Positions 33,340-47,355 of a stretch of DNA of 64,000 nucleotides are shown in pieces (position 1 is the first letter of the stretch; each line of letters begins with the position of its first letter). This DNA comes from Ophiura sarsii (Eukaryota; Echinodermata; Ophiuroidea; Amphilepidida; Ophiuridae). A model generated the notes under the pieces. The model was not told the DNA's origin. It searched no databases and worked only from the letters and a program-made list of their open reading frames with translations. Both the position numbers and the translations under genes were made by a program. The stretch is from positions 47,113,308 to 47,177,307 of the forward strand of contig CM069455.1 of the NCBI GenBank assembly GCA_035610835.1, in the 5' to 3' direction.

Positions 33340-33985
33340 CTTTACTGAAGGCTTTTCAACAGAGTCCAATCCTCTTATTTATCTCAGGGAGCAAATCACC
33401 ATTTCGAGTCACCGTCTTTCCCAGGTATACATATCTGTCCATCTCCTCGATGATTTTTCCATCAACAGTTATTGCGGACTTGTTGACATGGTCGTTGAAC
33501 ATCACTTTGGTCTTGCCTAGCTGCGTGTTAAGGCCAACTGGTTTGCTGGCTCTGTCGATGTCAGTGAGCACGCTTTTCAACCTCCTCTGGTGATATGGCC
33601 ATCAAGATGATGTCATCGGCGAATATTAGGTGTGAAAGGTGTTCGCCATTGATGTTAATTCCCCTGTCTTCCCAGTCTATTCTACTTATGATGGCATTTT
33701 GGAGAAGAGTCTAGGCGATATGTTGTCACCTAGCCTTGCTCCCCTCACCAGCGTGATTGTATCACTGTACTTGTGGAGTTTCAGGATGGACGTGGCACCG
33801 TGGTATAGATCACGTAAGAGATCACGTAAGAGAGTTATGTACACCGGATCAACACCCTGGTTCTCCAATGCCTTGAAGAGCGACGTAAACTCGATGGAAT
33901 CGAAAGCCTTCTCGTAGTCGACAAAGGCGAAGCATAGGGGAATCTTGTACTGATTTGCCTTTTCTTGTAGCTGAATCACCGAGTT
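33340..33985 (-). pseudogene. LINE reverse transcriptase fragment, RTE-like
   Basis: On the minus strand, motif A CFAFVDYEKAFDSIEF (33979-33890), a motif-B-like GARLGDNISPRLF, a catalytic box IFADDIILMA (about 33620-33600) and the later GKTKVMFNDH and YVYLGKTVTRNG are all present but in different frames, so at least two frameshifts have occurred. The fragment lacks the endonuclease and the 3' end. A small direct repeat (AGATCACGTAAG twice at 33805-33830) adds residues. It is most like RTE-type elements. Confidence 0.82.
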
Positions 33986-33999
33986 GACACGTCAGTTCC

Positions 34000-35160
34000 T
34001 TCCCGGTGTGACGTCACCAGTGAAGTCGCCCAAACCACTTCATGGTTCATTGGGTTTCTGGCGAGGGGCTTGGATTTGATATACGGCCGAACATATTTTA
34101 TCTTTTTTTAAATATATCTATTCACATTTTATAAAAAATAACATGTGAAATGTTCCAACTAATACATGTATATTGTGTAACTATTGAAAGTCAGTTTCAT
34201 AAGGCCATTTGTTTTGAACTCGCAACCCTTCCCGTTGCATGTCCAGATGTTTACCTTTTACACCATCTGAGATTCGAATTAGCATAACGCAATAACTACT
34301 TGTTAATTATTTGTTAATAATGTAACATTCAAAACACCATTTACACATATTTCTTTAACAATTGAATATCTATATACCATGTTAAATTAAAAAATATGGT
34401 AAAATTATATTGCATTAAGCTAAAATAAGCTAGTGAAATTGGTCATTTAGACCAGTTTTACTGACCGCAATCAAAAAAGTGACTAAGTCCAGCTAATTAA
34501 TATGCGTAAATGTTATAAATTCAGATGTGAATGGTGTATTGCAATCAAACTTGGTATTATGGCTAACTGTATGATACCCAATCTTTTAAACTATAATTTA
34601 GTTTCATAAGCTCATTAAATATGCAAATTAGCTAATTATCTATTCAAGTCATTAATATGCAAATGAAGCAATGTCCGACAATTTTTTTTCCCATCATAAG
34701 AGTGATCGGTAATAGATATATAACATGTATACCCAATTTGATTGACAAATATTGATGGATTTAGAAATTAAACAAGCTTTTCCATTTCTTAAATACCCAT
34801 ATTTAAATTCTCAGTCTTTTCCTCACATTGGGCAATCAAAGGATGCCAAATCTGAGCATATCACTAAATGGATTGAAGTGTTTAGTACAATATCTCAGGT
34901 TAGGTTTATTTAAATTGGCCCAATATATTCAAGTTCAGAGCAAATTTCGAAAATTGGTAAAAACAGTCATAACTAAAAAACCTGATGATAAGTATTTATA
35001 CCTGGATCAAGGTTATATAGTCCAAGGTCATGACTACCATATATGGCAAGCTCACTGCCCTACAGGGAGTGCCCAATGTGAGGATTATTAATTTTATATA
35101 GGGTGTTTTTCAAAGTGGAGCTGCATACATTATATAAAAAGATTGTTTTGCATAAGGGCT
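34000..35160. other. No gene recognised
   Basis: AT-rich. A degenerate tRNA-like 3' half is possible at 34220-34285 (minus), with GAGTTCAAAAC as a poor B-box. Otherwise nothing supported. Confidence 0.4.
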
Positions 35161-35167
35161 TACAGAC

Positions 35168-35337
35168 CACTCCTACATGTTACTCATTTTGCATGATTAA
35201 TTAATCCAAATATTCCATGGCTGTCTTCATGACTTGGATTAGTGCATCCATGCACGCCAATTGAGGCAACAATACAAACCGCATTCCACATCGTGAATAG
35301 CCATCCATTCAATAATGCAAAATGAGTAACAGGTACA
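35168..35337. mobile_element. Small hairpin element
   Basis: TGTTACTCATTTTGCAT and ATGCAAAATGAGTAACA form the ends, with GACTTGGATTAGTGCATCCA between. The same inner sequences occur in the MITE at 19305-19769, so this is a shorter relative. Confidence 0.65.
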
Positions 35338-36359
35338 AGTGGGTGTAGGCCTTTATGCAACACAGCTCTTCATATGTTGTTGTTCACTGGAGTAATGCTC
35401 CCAGTGGCAGACTCTGTGTGTGTGCATTGTGCTATGCCTATTATTATTCAACATTAGCATGAATACGTCTCGTATGGCATTTCTCAAATTAAGATATACA
35501 TTGTAATCAGTTTTAATGATAGTAAGTAAGTGTTTATAATGATGAATAGAAATTATGCTATATGAATGTATGTACAATGTAATATTGATAAGTGGCGATA
35601 AATAAATACAAAAGATTTTTAAAATGTTGTGATTAAGAATGTTCAAAGAATATCGATTTTGTTTTCATATTTTGAATAAAGCTCAATTTTTTTTTTATAC
35701 CTATCCCAATCATCATTACTGTGCATATTAGTTCCTCATGCAATTTACCCATCAGAACATAATGGTTGTCAAGGGTAACTTGTTAAAATATACTATATCG
35801 GGAAGTGAATGAGCACAAACGTTTGCATTTCATATTTATTAGAGTTTATAAAATAAAAAAATTGACTATTCACCCTATCCTGATTTAAACGGCATTTTTA
35901 AATTCCTCAACTTGTGAGCTTTCCAAAAATGTATGATTTTGCTATCATCTGTTGAATATTTGTTTGTTTGTTATAGTCATGTATGTAAAACCGATGAATT
36001 AGGGCAAGTTCACTGTGTGTAGCGAATAGGGAGAAAGCCAAAGACAATGAAATCGATTCGTGATTACAATTGTTACGTAATAGTTGACACGTTTGTTGAA
36101 ACAGAAACTTATAGAATATAAAACAATCTATAAAATGAGACCAAAATCATTTTGTACCATACCGAGATGAGGAGTTATTGTAAATTGAACGAAGAATTGG
36201 GAACATTTTCTATATTCCCCATAGAGATTGTACACAGCACCACCGCCCCACCGCCACCGCCACCGCCGCCGCCCCTGACTTTGAAATATAATCAATCATA
36301 TCTCAGCCAAACAGTTATAGAAATACCTGATTTATTCACTAGATAGCTAGATAAATAGT

Positions 36360-36767
36360 TGATGCGATCTGTGAAAACCCGTCGGATGTCGCAAAATGTG
36401 AACTAGGGATTATCGGTAAAATGTAAAAAAAAGATTAAAAAAAAGAAGATTTCTTTAAAAAATGAATGTCCAATATTTTGTGTCATCATCTGTTATGAAA
36501 TTTCACCTTCAAAAACATACTTAAGTCACTTTTCTTATTAACCTTATAATGTTATTGTATTGAACTATGTATCTTTTTCGGCCTGTTTTCATGATTTCTT
36601 GTTTTGTAGCTTTTTATGACATCACAAACATCATTTACTTATAACATATTTTGTAGTGATCGTAGAAAAATGATCGAAATAGTTCTGTAATCAGCACAGT
36701 TTCAGCTTTATAAATACCTTCAATATTAAAAATCCTACCATGTGGCGGGTTTTCACAGATCGCATCA
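36360..36767. mobile_element. MITE of the TGATGCGATC family, third copy
   Basis: Ends TGATGCGATCTGTGAAAACC and GGGTTTTCACAGATCGCATCA are near-perfect inverted repeats, and the interior matches the copies at 13613 and 51475. This copy lies outside the duplicated block and so is an independent insertion. Confidence 0.87.
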
Positions 36768-36794
36768 AAAAAGTCTTTATAGCTCTACCACGAT

Positions 36795-37956
36795 CGGCCG
36801 AGTGCACCAATGACGGGTAACTTGATAGGGAGGTAAGCTACCTCCCTAGTAGTTATGCTCTAACTGTAGCATAACTTACTAACGATGTAATTCTTAGAGC
36901 ATAACTGGCGAGTAACACCAGAATAGCAACTAGCGAGGTAAATATCCACATTAATCAGCATCGTCCCCTTACATAATTAATTGGCGCATATGCCAAGTGT
37001 AAACCTATAGTTTACTGTAAAATTCTGACGTGAATGGTCCTCCGTAATATTAAAAACGTGTCGTCACTCGCTAGGTCATAGGTGAGTGTAAATCAAGAAT
37101 CACGTGGAGTCGGCCTGCGATCCGGGAAAAAATAATGCCATTTTATGGCCAAAAATTTCGAAGTTTGTTTACCGCTTTTTAAAAAATTAGGACTATCATG
37201 ACATTACAAACATATTTTGGGCGAGGGGCACATACAAACATTGCACCAAAAAGCACAATTTTAATGACAAACACAAGCACCCGATGGAAACAATTATAAA
37301 CAAATATAACACATCTCTCAACACAAATACTTCCGTGGATACCTTGTCATTCGCTTGTTAACCGCAGAACCCCGGTTCGATCCCCAGACCACGCACGGCA
37401 CGATATGCTTTTCTTTTTTTCCCCGTTCTTCTAGTTCCACCCTTCTACTCACAATAATGTTGAAACTTGGCTTTATTAGTTTTTAATTAATAAAAACAAT
37501 AATAAGTTTATTTATTTAGTCATTATTTAAGATCCTTGGACAATTAGTACATTTTGGTCAAAATATGACCCAGAGTCGGTGCGATTAGTGTTTGAATGGG
37601 CAAAAGGAGTTAATCTAAATTTTGACTAAAAAAAACACCAAATTGCATGAATGGATTTTCAAAAATATAAAATCGTTCAGCTTATGAGGGGTCACATTCC
37701 ACTTCAAATAGACACCCCCTGGGCATGCAAGCGCAATTGGTCCTTCAGCATCAGCGAATCATCCCCTCCAATGTTCACAACAAATGCCCTAACTTACTCT
37801 TGGGTCCGGTCAGGTATAACATTTAGCGTAAATTACCCGCCAGTTACTAGCCTAGTAGCTTACCCCGCATTGGCGCTCTTAAAATTTTGGGTTACGCCTC
37901 AGTTACTAGCGAGGTAGCGCTATTCTTCAGCTACCCGTCATTGGTGCACTCGGCCG
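36795..37956. mobile_element. 1.16-kb TIR element with CGGCCGAGTGCACC ends
   Basis: Left end CGGCCGAGTGCACCAATGAC and its inverse at the right end, followed inward by TAGCTACCTC-type inverted motifs. The interior includes a tRNA-like 3' end at about 37355-37400 (B-box GGTTCGATCCC). No transposase found; the target duplication is unclear. Confidence 0.75.
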
Positions 37957-38275
37957 AATATTAAGTTGTTGAGTTAATAGAGAGAGATGGATGATTAGTC
38001 ACCAAAAATGCAACGCCGCCACCCTTTTTGGGTGGTAAGTTCAAAACACATGGCCATAAGCACTTCGCTGGACCTTTAACCTTACATACCGGCCAACATG
38101 TATATTACCATCTTATTGATTTCCATATAAACCATCTCCCTACTCATCATCATACTCTTCGGTAGTAGTTCGTCTTTTAATCCTGATATTTTTCCAAGCT
38201 TAACCCTAACTCTAGTACACCACACGGCAACAGATTTGTTTTCCGACCCCCAAAATTCACCAGAAAGGTCACCCG

Positions 38276-38350
38276 ACCCCCCCCCCCCCCCCCCCCGGGA
38301 TTTGAACCACGGACCTCCAGCAACAGGGCCCAGAAGCTAGCCACTACACA
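38276..38350 (-). tRNA. Poly-C and tRNA-like relic
   Basis: A poly-C run (38278-38297) abuts a minus-strand tRNA-like 3' half with GGTCCGTGGTTCAAATCCCG, giving a good B-box. The upstream half does not fold as a tRNA. It is probably a tRNA-derived SINE relic. Confidence 0.35.
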
Positions 38351-38712
38351 ATTTGCTACTATTTACACATTATATCGTATCATTTCATTTATTTTATGTT
38401 ACTTTTCTTGATTATTGTAGGTTTTCTTGTTATATATTACACATACCGTATTCAACAAGGGCGAAGCCCGCGTTTTGAATAAAAAAAATTTTCTTCTATT
38501 TTTTTCTTCTTCTTCATCTGCTATGACAAATCAAATATACGGAAAATAAATGATTACAAATCAGTAAGAATACATAATGTGTGTGGATAACTGTTAGAGT
38601 AACAATAATAAGTAGATTATAATATCGCATGCCAAACTATGGTTAGTAGGCCTATGCATACATACAGGATAACGTACTAAAACATACACTAAATTACAAA
38701 ATATAAATTCAA

Positions 38713-40140
38713 TTATACAAAAAGCATGTGGAAAAGGTCCCATTTTTTATATAGAGGGTATTCTTTAGAGATTTTTGTGTTTTTCAGTGTTATGGTACTT
38801 AATGATATCATGTTGGATATTTTGAAATTACGGTTTTGAACCATTGCACCTATTTCTGTATACAGCAAATTTCGCAAGCAACATGATATTATTGAGACCA
38901 GGATGTTTACTAATGGGGAATTTGCCAAAGAGAATGTCATCATCGCACAGCGAAACCTTAATTTTACATTTGAATAGTATCCATTCCTCGAGCTTTCTCC
39001 AAATGGTATTATTAATAGGACACATACAGAATATATGATACATTGTTTCCTGGACCTGATTACAAAAAGAACATCGATCGTCGCTGGAAACCTTTATCAT
39101 CTTAAGGAAGTAGTTTGTGCTCAGGATACGCTGAGTTATTCGAAACTGAAACCATCTTAGCTTGATATCCCCAGTTTAAATGGCGCGTTGCAGATAGTTT
39201 TCAATTTGTTATCGTCGATGTACTGAAGTTTTTGCGACTATTTTATCTTGGCTTTATTATTGAAATTGGGTAAAAGGATTTTATAGATACGCCTACAGCG
39301 GTTGGCAACCGGCTTAACATTAGCAAATAATGACACATTTCTAAAACTCTCAATAATAGCACGTGTGAGCCCATAGTACTCAAGAAAGTTTGTTCTAAGA
39401 TTAACATATGTTCTCCTAAGTGCATCCAAAGAGTAAAATCCTCCCTCTGGATCCATGAGATCATTAATATAGAGAATGCCATTTTGAACCCAACTGGAAT
39501 AGAAAACAACATTTCCACCAATATTAATCTGAGGATTGTTCCAGATACATGACCGAAGAAATTCGCTGCAATCGTTTAGCTTCATGTGTTGCTGAAACGA
39601 ATTCCAGGCAAGAAGAACTTCCTTCCAAAAGGTATTGCTCATCTTATTAATAGAACTAGTCCACCACGGGAACCGCAGATAAAGTTACCCATGTCCTTCA
39701 GCTGTGTGAAATACAGAAACATGGTAACAGCTTTATTGGAATTTACCAGCCCTTAGAAGACGTCTATTCCATGATATTTTCAGAGCATTGAAAAATATAC
39801 CAACTTGGATCATTTTTGTGCCACCTTCGTAATCACCACACATCTGGTCTCTGCCAATCCTATCCGTCTTGCCTTTCCATATAAAATTGAAAAACATATT
39901 GTTAAGATCATGTATCAAGTTGGATTGGGGATGGCCAGAACCAGATGACTGAATCTCGAGATAAAGAGGGACTTTACCATTGCTATTCTACCCAGAACTG
40001 TCAAGTATCTCTTCGACCATTGTTTCATCGATTTGCGAATATCTTCCACAATACTACATGTAGAGTAGTTTAATGCTGGCATCTCATGCAGATCAAAACT
40101 GAAATCAACACCGAGCATGGAGAATCTATTCCTGACCAGT
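38713..40140 (-). pseudogene. 3' part of an L1/Tx1-like LINE
   Basis: Minus-strand pieces in order: WSKRYLTVLGRIAMVKSLF (40118-39915), FFNFIWKGKTDRIGRDQM (39918-39733), a 134-residue frame (39642-39238) and the C-terminal zinc-knuckle segment CSFCNQVQETMYHIF (39100-38828). This order and style match the region after the reverse transcriptase in Tx1-type LINEs. The pieces are in several frames with stops between, so the copy is dead, and the reverse transcriptase core and endonuclease are missing. Confidence 0.8.
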
Positions 40141-40856
40141 TGAGATGACTACTAGTACTAGTGCTGGTCCATCCGCTTAGAGCCTATCCAATATGTAATA
40201 TATATCTCCCTTTCCCAAGGTATTTTCATTGACAGAAATGAGTATATGGGCAAAGGGACTTTGGATATACTCTGAGACAAGCCACATGTTTCACCCAAAA
40301 CAAAGACAGTTAATGTTTACATTATGACAGCTATAACATTATGCCAGACCAGCGCAGACCATGCTCAGACAATGTTCTGAATTCATCCTTGTCTTAGTTT
40401 CCCGTCTTAGTTATGTATTGAACTATGTATTGTGTGTTGTGTGAGCTCACTGTCACTGCAGAAAATAACTAGAACTACCATTTGGGGGGGGGGGTGTCCT
40501 TGTTGACAGGTATGTCACAACATTTTAGTTCAAGAAAGTTCAAATTAGTTTGGCTTGACACATTTGTTACATATATGTGAATTTCAACCTGCCAACTAAA
40601 CATCAAGCCAGTGAAATATATATAGATATGGGTAGGTGGTCTCCACTTGGCGGGGCAACTATTCAGTAGCTGGGATGATATATATTGTTATATATTTAGT
40701 TGTTGGATTGTGTTAATACATATTATGAATGATTATATGATTTGTTTATAAGCTACACCCGACCGTGCTACGGCCTTACAACCTTCAAGTTATCATCCTA
40801 ATCCCACCTCTCATAGAGTTTAACAGTGGCGGCATCGTATAAGCATCAACCCTCTT

Positions 40857-40881
40857 TGGGGGGGGGGGGGGGGGGGGGGGG
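40857..40881. repeat. Poly-G tract
   Basis: A pure run of about 25 G in otherwise AT-rich sequence. Confidence 0.95.
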
Positions 40882-41268
40882 CAAACAATAATATGGGGAG
40901 AAGAGACTAATTGAGGGCAAGATGCAGTTTTGGCTTTGTCATAATTGCCTGAAATCAGCTTAAGGTAATGGTCTACCATGTAGAGGCTATAAAGTCTACC
41001 ACGTAGAGGCTATATATACCTGTCAGTTGTATGACGCACAATGCGACTCCCGGGAGATGTGTGTCATGGGTGCGTCATATACCACCACATTCTTGACGCA
41101 GGGATACGTCATGGACAGCCTATCATTGGCCGTCACCATACTGACGAATGGGTGCGTCAATGTCAGTCACTTTACCAGGGTGCGTCACAGAAAACCATCA
41201 GTATGCGTACAACAAATACGAACATTATATTTTACATGTAGGCCCTGCTCACCAGGCTTTATTTTGTA

Positions 41269-42110
41269 TACAGGGTGTCCCTAAAAATAGAGGCACGTGC
41301 GTGTTCCACGTCATTGCCCAGTATTTGGCGTTAATATTTATATAACCTTAAAGATACTTTAGTTGGCTTTTGAATGCCGTTAGCCTGATTGTAATTGCTC
41401 TTCCAAATCCAACGATATTCTTGATCAATCACGAGTACTTAAAAACGAGTTGTGCCACTTTTTAAGGAAAACAGACGCTTTTGGAAAGAGTACTTTTTCA
41501 CATAAAAAAATAGTATTTATTAGTTGACGTTTATAACGAGCTTCAGGATGACGACATTACATTTCAAATGCCGTTTGTTCTGTCTCATTTGCTTTATCTA
41601 TCGAAAAATACGCTAAATAAAGACCATCACAGAAATTCAAACGTGTGCTATATTTTCGGAAGAAATGCTTCAAAATAGTCAATGCGTTTGTACATAATAG
41701 CAATTTTACACATGAGTGATTTCGTTCAAAAAACTGCTCATGGTGAAAACAGCATATCACTGGATCGACTCAATCAAATTCAACAAAACAAACTGCATAT
41801 ACGAAGGCTGATTCAGTTATCTTGAAGCTCGTATAAACACCAAATCTAAATCCGGAATTTAGAACAATAAAAAGGATACATTCCCCCAAAAGCATTTTGT
41901 TCTAAAAGTGGCACAAACCCGATTTTGAGTGTTCGTTGTTGATCACACAGTCATATTTTTAATTGAAAAAAGTAAACACAATCAAATGAACGGCATTTGA
42001 AAGCCAACTAATTAATATTTATACTATATAAAGATCACAGCAAATTTCTGAATAATCAATGAGAGCAATGATGTGGAATACGTGCACCCTTTTTTAGGGA
42101 CACCCTGTAT
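41269..42110. mobile_element. 0.84-kb mariner-like fold-back element
   Basis: Ends TACAGGGTGTCCCTAAAAA and its inverse, flanked by TA, with further inverted pairs inside (AGTTGGCTTTTGAATGCCGT with its inverse near 41990-42010, and AAAGTGGCAC). A TA target and CAGGGTG ends suit Tc1/mariner-type MITEs. No transposase frame. Confidence 0.82.
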
Positions 42111-42532
42111 ATGCATCTCCTGAGTGCAAAAATCACTATTCCGATACTCTCTCACCGCGTGTTCGTGTTCGGTGTAACAATTGCGCGCGTATCACTCGAT
42201 CACAATCATGACCTTGTACTCACTTATATAGGACTGGTACGTGCCACTATAATGGGTATTTTTTGCAAACAAATCCAAACATTGATTATGATCAAAAGTC
42301 GGAAATGGTAAAGCAATTGAACAATAATTTCAGTTAAATTTAGTGTTTAATATAGTCGGCCATCTTCTCTTTCAATCATTGTTTGTTTGTTTTCTTTTCT
42401 ACAGAGATCTGAAAACTTCCATTTTACACTTGTTAAAAAGTATTTTCATATATATTGCAATCCAGTTCGGTCAACAATGATATATGACGGTGGGAATGCG
42501 TCATTTGAGACAGCCGTGGTAGGTCTTGAAGC

Positions 42533-42890
42533 CATCTTGTTCAGCTTGAATAATGAAACATTGAAACTATACCCGCGAGGCGCGCAACATCTGCCATTTT
42601 AACACTTAAAAGGTCCAGTATGAAGTTTTTAACGTCCCCCCACATAATATTTAGAATATTTACGGTGGTTCGAGAATCGAGACCCATTATAATGTAATAT
42701 TGAAACCTGTAGGAAAAATGACCGCGAATCGAGCAAAAAAGAAAATCAGTTTTTGAACTAAAATAGTCCAGAAAAAACGTTCCTGACGCCATCTTGTTAA
42801 GCTTGAATAATGAAACATTGAAACTAATACGTGCATAGCGCGCAAAATTGGCATAACGTTGTTAACGTCCCCAACATTAAAATTATGGGG
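42533..42890. repeat. Two-copy direct repeat of about 110 bp
   Basis: AGCTTGAATAATGAAACATT and its following 70 bases recur at 42544 and 42800, with a GCGCGCAA and GTTAACGTCCCC part. No coding frame is supported. Confidence 0.6.
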
Positions 42891-44389
42891 ACGTGACCCC
42901 GTAGCCCCCCGTAATAACCCCACCCCTTTGCGCAGCCTGCGATGCCACTGACCATAGCAACTGGCCATAGCAACACATTTTATTGACGGACGGACGGAAA
43001 TTGTGCGAGGGACGGATTTTTTGTGTGCATTATCCTGCCTTTTCAGCTGTGTAACTAACTGTACACTTTGAGTATACTGTATGACAAAGCAACCAATATA
43101 CTTCAATATCAATGGAAAAAAATAAAGCCACAATTAAGCAAATTGCTATGGCAACGCAATTTTAAAACGCGACTGACGGAATTTTCGATTCCGTCCGCAC
43201 GTACAAATTACATCGCCATAGAGATACACCCAACAGTAGCATTCTGTTTTGCTAGCTGTCTTAAAAGCACTATAGGCACTTCATTCCAAAAACCCACTCA
43301 AGGTGTCAAATCTACCAACAGGAAATTTAGGACAACTAAAAATGTCACTCAAATTCCGTCTGTCGCAAAAACGGAGGTTTTGGATTTGGCCCTAAAGGGT
43401 CGACACATTATATCACCACCCGACAATGCGAAGAAAGATAAAGACAAGCATGACACGTGATGTAATTGTATAACCTAATAATTATAAATAGTCTTTTAAT
43501 TAAATACGTATGAACAATTAGGCTCGTATCGCAAGTCTTTATATGATAAAGCCTTTTTAAAATGTAATGTATGGTTAACTTTGCACACCCGACTGCATAT
43601 TCTTTGTATTTCCCGGGTTTTACGCGTACAGAAGTACGCCCTCTCTTATTGAGTATACCCATTCCAAATACTGCCCTCCTATATCCACCATGCTTCATGT
43701 ATTCAGTATGCATGATTGAACCATAGTCGCCCGATCGTAATGTCAAACTCAAAACCACGCAGCGATTATAGAGGGCGTTGGTAATTTAGGCTAGTTTTGC
43801 CAATCCCCATTTTCTTTGGCCGATATTTTCTAAAATACAGGAGCGCTTGTGAGGGAGTATAAGCCCGTAGATACCTAAGCGCTCGACAATCTTACTCGAT
43901 CGTGCCAAAAACCGGTGGCGATCTAACCATGGTTTATCTATGGTGGTTCTCGGTCGGAACCAGCTGTCAATTACGTGCTCAGCGGGATCCCGGTCGATAG
44001 AAACTTTATCTTTTTAATTAGAGAATAAATATAGTTCGTAGCTGTTTTGCTATATACGATGGTCTTATAACGAAAATGTCACTTGATAAATCGTGCCACA
44101 TGTAATTAGGTAGTCCATCTCGCCAATTTATGGAAATTCAACAACAAAAATTGAACTTGATTATACATGAATGATATAATGCACTGTTCCATAATAATTG
44201 GATTACATAATCGACATGCACGGAATAAAACATGGTAAGTCCCAGATAATGCTTACACACGATTTAGAAAATTCAGAATTACCCGATTTAGACTATAACT
44301 TGATGTGGATTTTACCTATGTTGATACTAAATTATTTCAACCTTAACCATCGTCCTCCTAAAGGGGGGTCCCGATTTAGAGTCCTCGAA
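42890..44389. other. No gene recognised
   Basis: Frames at 43068-43460 and 43408-43758 have no domain. 43570-43640 (TTCTTTGTATTTCCCGGGTT) resembles intron sequence near 23740 and 61760, so part of this is a dispersed repeat. Confidence 0.4.
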
Positions 44390-45089
44390 TCCATGCTAAC
44401 TCAACTTGGTTACCTGCAATATAAAATTAATGACACACCCGCTCTATAAAATATCTTAAAGGAGAACAAAAAATCAAATTAAAAGTGGCACACAACTCTT
44501 AGAATTTGTAAAATAATGAAAATGATTGAGATAGGTACAGTTGCATTGCATGCCTCATACTAAGGGACGCACCTTTTGATTTTTCAGGGGGGCATGGCAG
44601 TTTGGGTCGGGCGGAGAAAAAAAAATCGCCACAAAAGGTCGCAACATATTTTTGCGGCAACTTTTTTTTTGGTTGGTAAAGACGGCAAAGTTTTATTTTT
44701 AGGTTTTAATGTTTTTCTTTACATTGAGTTGAGTGAGTCAGATTTTTTTTTTACTCAGCAGTTGGTCAACTTTGTTTTATCCTTCCTGGTTAGTGGGTAA
44801 AGTAGAGCTTTTCAAGGCCATCAAATAGTTATTTGAAACATGAATGAAATGAAAAAAACTAGATTGCGCGGTTCTCGGCTTACGCGATTTGTGGTTTGAG
44901 CTAGTTACATGACGCAAGGATCCTATCGGAACCGTATACGACGTGCGGGTTAAGTTGGTGTATACCGCATCATTAAATTTGCACAGATGAAATAGGTCAG
45001 TGTGTATTTTGTAGATATACATGTTCATGTACATACCAATTGTATGGAATGGATTTTTAAAAGTATTATGTATTTTAGAAGGAGTGATA

Positions 45090-45800
<711 letters not shown>

Positions 45801-45814
45801 GGTTGAGTGTTTAA

Positions 45815-47355
45815 AATCATGTCAATGTTATATCCTACAGGCCTATACATAACATCGGGGGAGAAATCCCCCTCCGGTTGTTTCAAAAGATAAGGTATGT
45901 AGGAACCCTGAAATGCTTTATATCATTATAGAAAAAGGATTGAAGTGATGGCTCTCTATTATATACATAGGGTGACGCTATATGTGCGTCAGGGGTGAAT
46001 TTCCCTTCCCTAGAACTGGACTCGGTCACTCGCGGTAATCTAATACACATGAGCCGTTCGAAATCAGTGTAAAAGACTACCGTGAATGACCGATTCTAGT
46101 TTTACCCTTCCCTGGCATTGGGGGAGGGACAACAATTAAAATGTCACCCTGCCATTTTCTTCTCATACTCTGTAAACAAATACAACACCCTCGGCAGCTA
46201 TCATTTCAGCCACCGTCTATGCAAGGCTTTTGGTCTATGACAACACTACCCTCGGCAGCTATCATTTCCGCATGTCTATTCACACCATGCCACACGGGAT
46301 GCCAAAAAACCTTGGTCTATGTCAGTTCAAGTTCAGCGACATCTCAGTTGCTACTAGCTGGTTTGGTCTACGTCTGTACCTGAAATCTGAGACTATTATA
46401 CTGTAATTCAACTTAATTTCACGGCAACTTAATTTAGCGAATTAGCATTAGACCAACCTTTTGCGGCAATTTGATTTCACTAATTTGTACCATCTTCCTA
46501 TATATAACTATTATAAATAATATAACTGGTGGCAATCTAATTTAGCGAATTGGATCTCCTAGCGAAATTAAATTGCTAACGAAATTTAGTCGTTTTACAC
46601 TACCTGAATATAATTCGAAACATTCAAGTCGTTTGAACACCCAGCCTTGTCAACATAATCAATTTCACCTGTTTATAATGGATAATGTTGATAGATGATT
46701 TTAGCCCACATATTCTAGAGTTGCATAGTGCGAGTTGTCGAAAAAGTGGTTGGAAACTATGATATACAGTAGAGTCACCTAGCTTGTATTGGCTGACTGA
46801 TCACTGACACAGTTTTTATTTTCACAAATGTATACTGCTTTATGCCTCTTATTTCATTAAATAGTTTGATCAATCGTTTGATTACTTTTCGCCCAAAATA
46901 AAAAGGTTAATATCATAAACATCATATTAACTATAACTCCAACTATACATTCAACTATAAATGTGTTTCCATGCTCACCAGAATATAACTCTCACATCTG
47001 CTGAAGAGTGGTTATGATTGGCTGATTTGGCTCAAACAGAATTCGACCCAGAGCAGGCTCAGGTATGATCCCACAATACATTGCAAGTCAACAAAAACAC
47101 GTCAAAACACAAGTTCTTCAACATATTTTGACCGCATGATGCCCGCAGCACTGGATGTCAATCTAACACAGCACATATCCATTTTGTGGGTCTCCAATTG
47201 CCTTACTTTTCCGGAAAAGGGGTCGGGACTGACAAAAAATAAAAGGTTGTACCAGACAAATCACTAAATAACACTTGCTGCTTTCTATTCGGAGCCAATT
47301 TTACCAGATTTAAGCTAACGAATCCAATATACTCGTGACACTGTGTTCACACGTC
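45815..47355. other. Copy B-specific stretch with no gene recognised
   Basis: With the ATCA array this forms 2.5 kb that is absent from copy A between 1625 and 1626. No inverted ends or transposase were identified; short frames only. Confidence 0.45.

Noticed and set aside
34220..34285. tRNA gene
   Set aside because: Only a weak B-box-like GAGTTCAAAAC; no stems could be formed.
42687..43133. 148-residue minus-strand frame
   Set aside because: Spans a direct repeat and has no conserved motif or splice context.
43068..43758. 130- and 116-residue frames
   Set aside because: No domain, overlap each other, and part is repeat sequence that recurs in introns at 23.7 and 61.8 kb.
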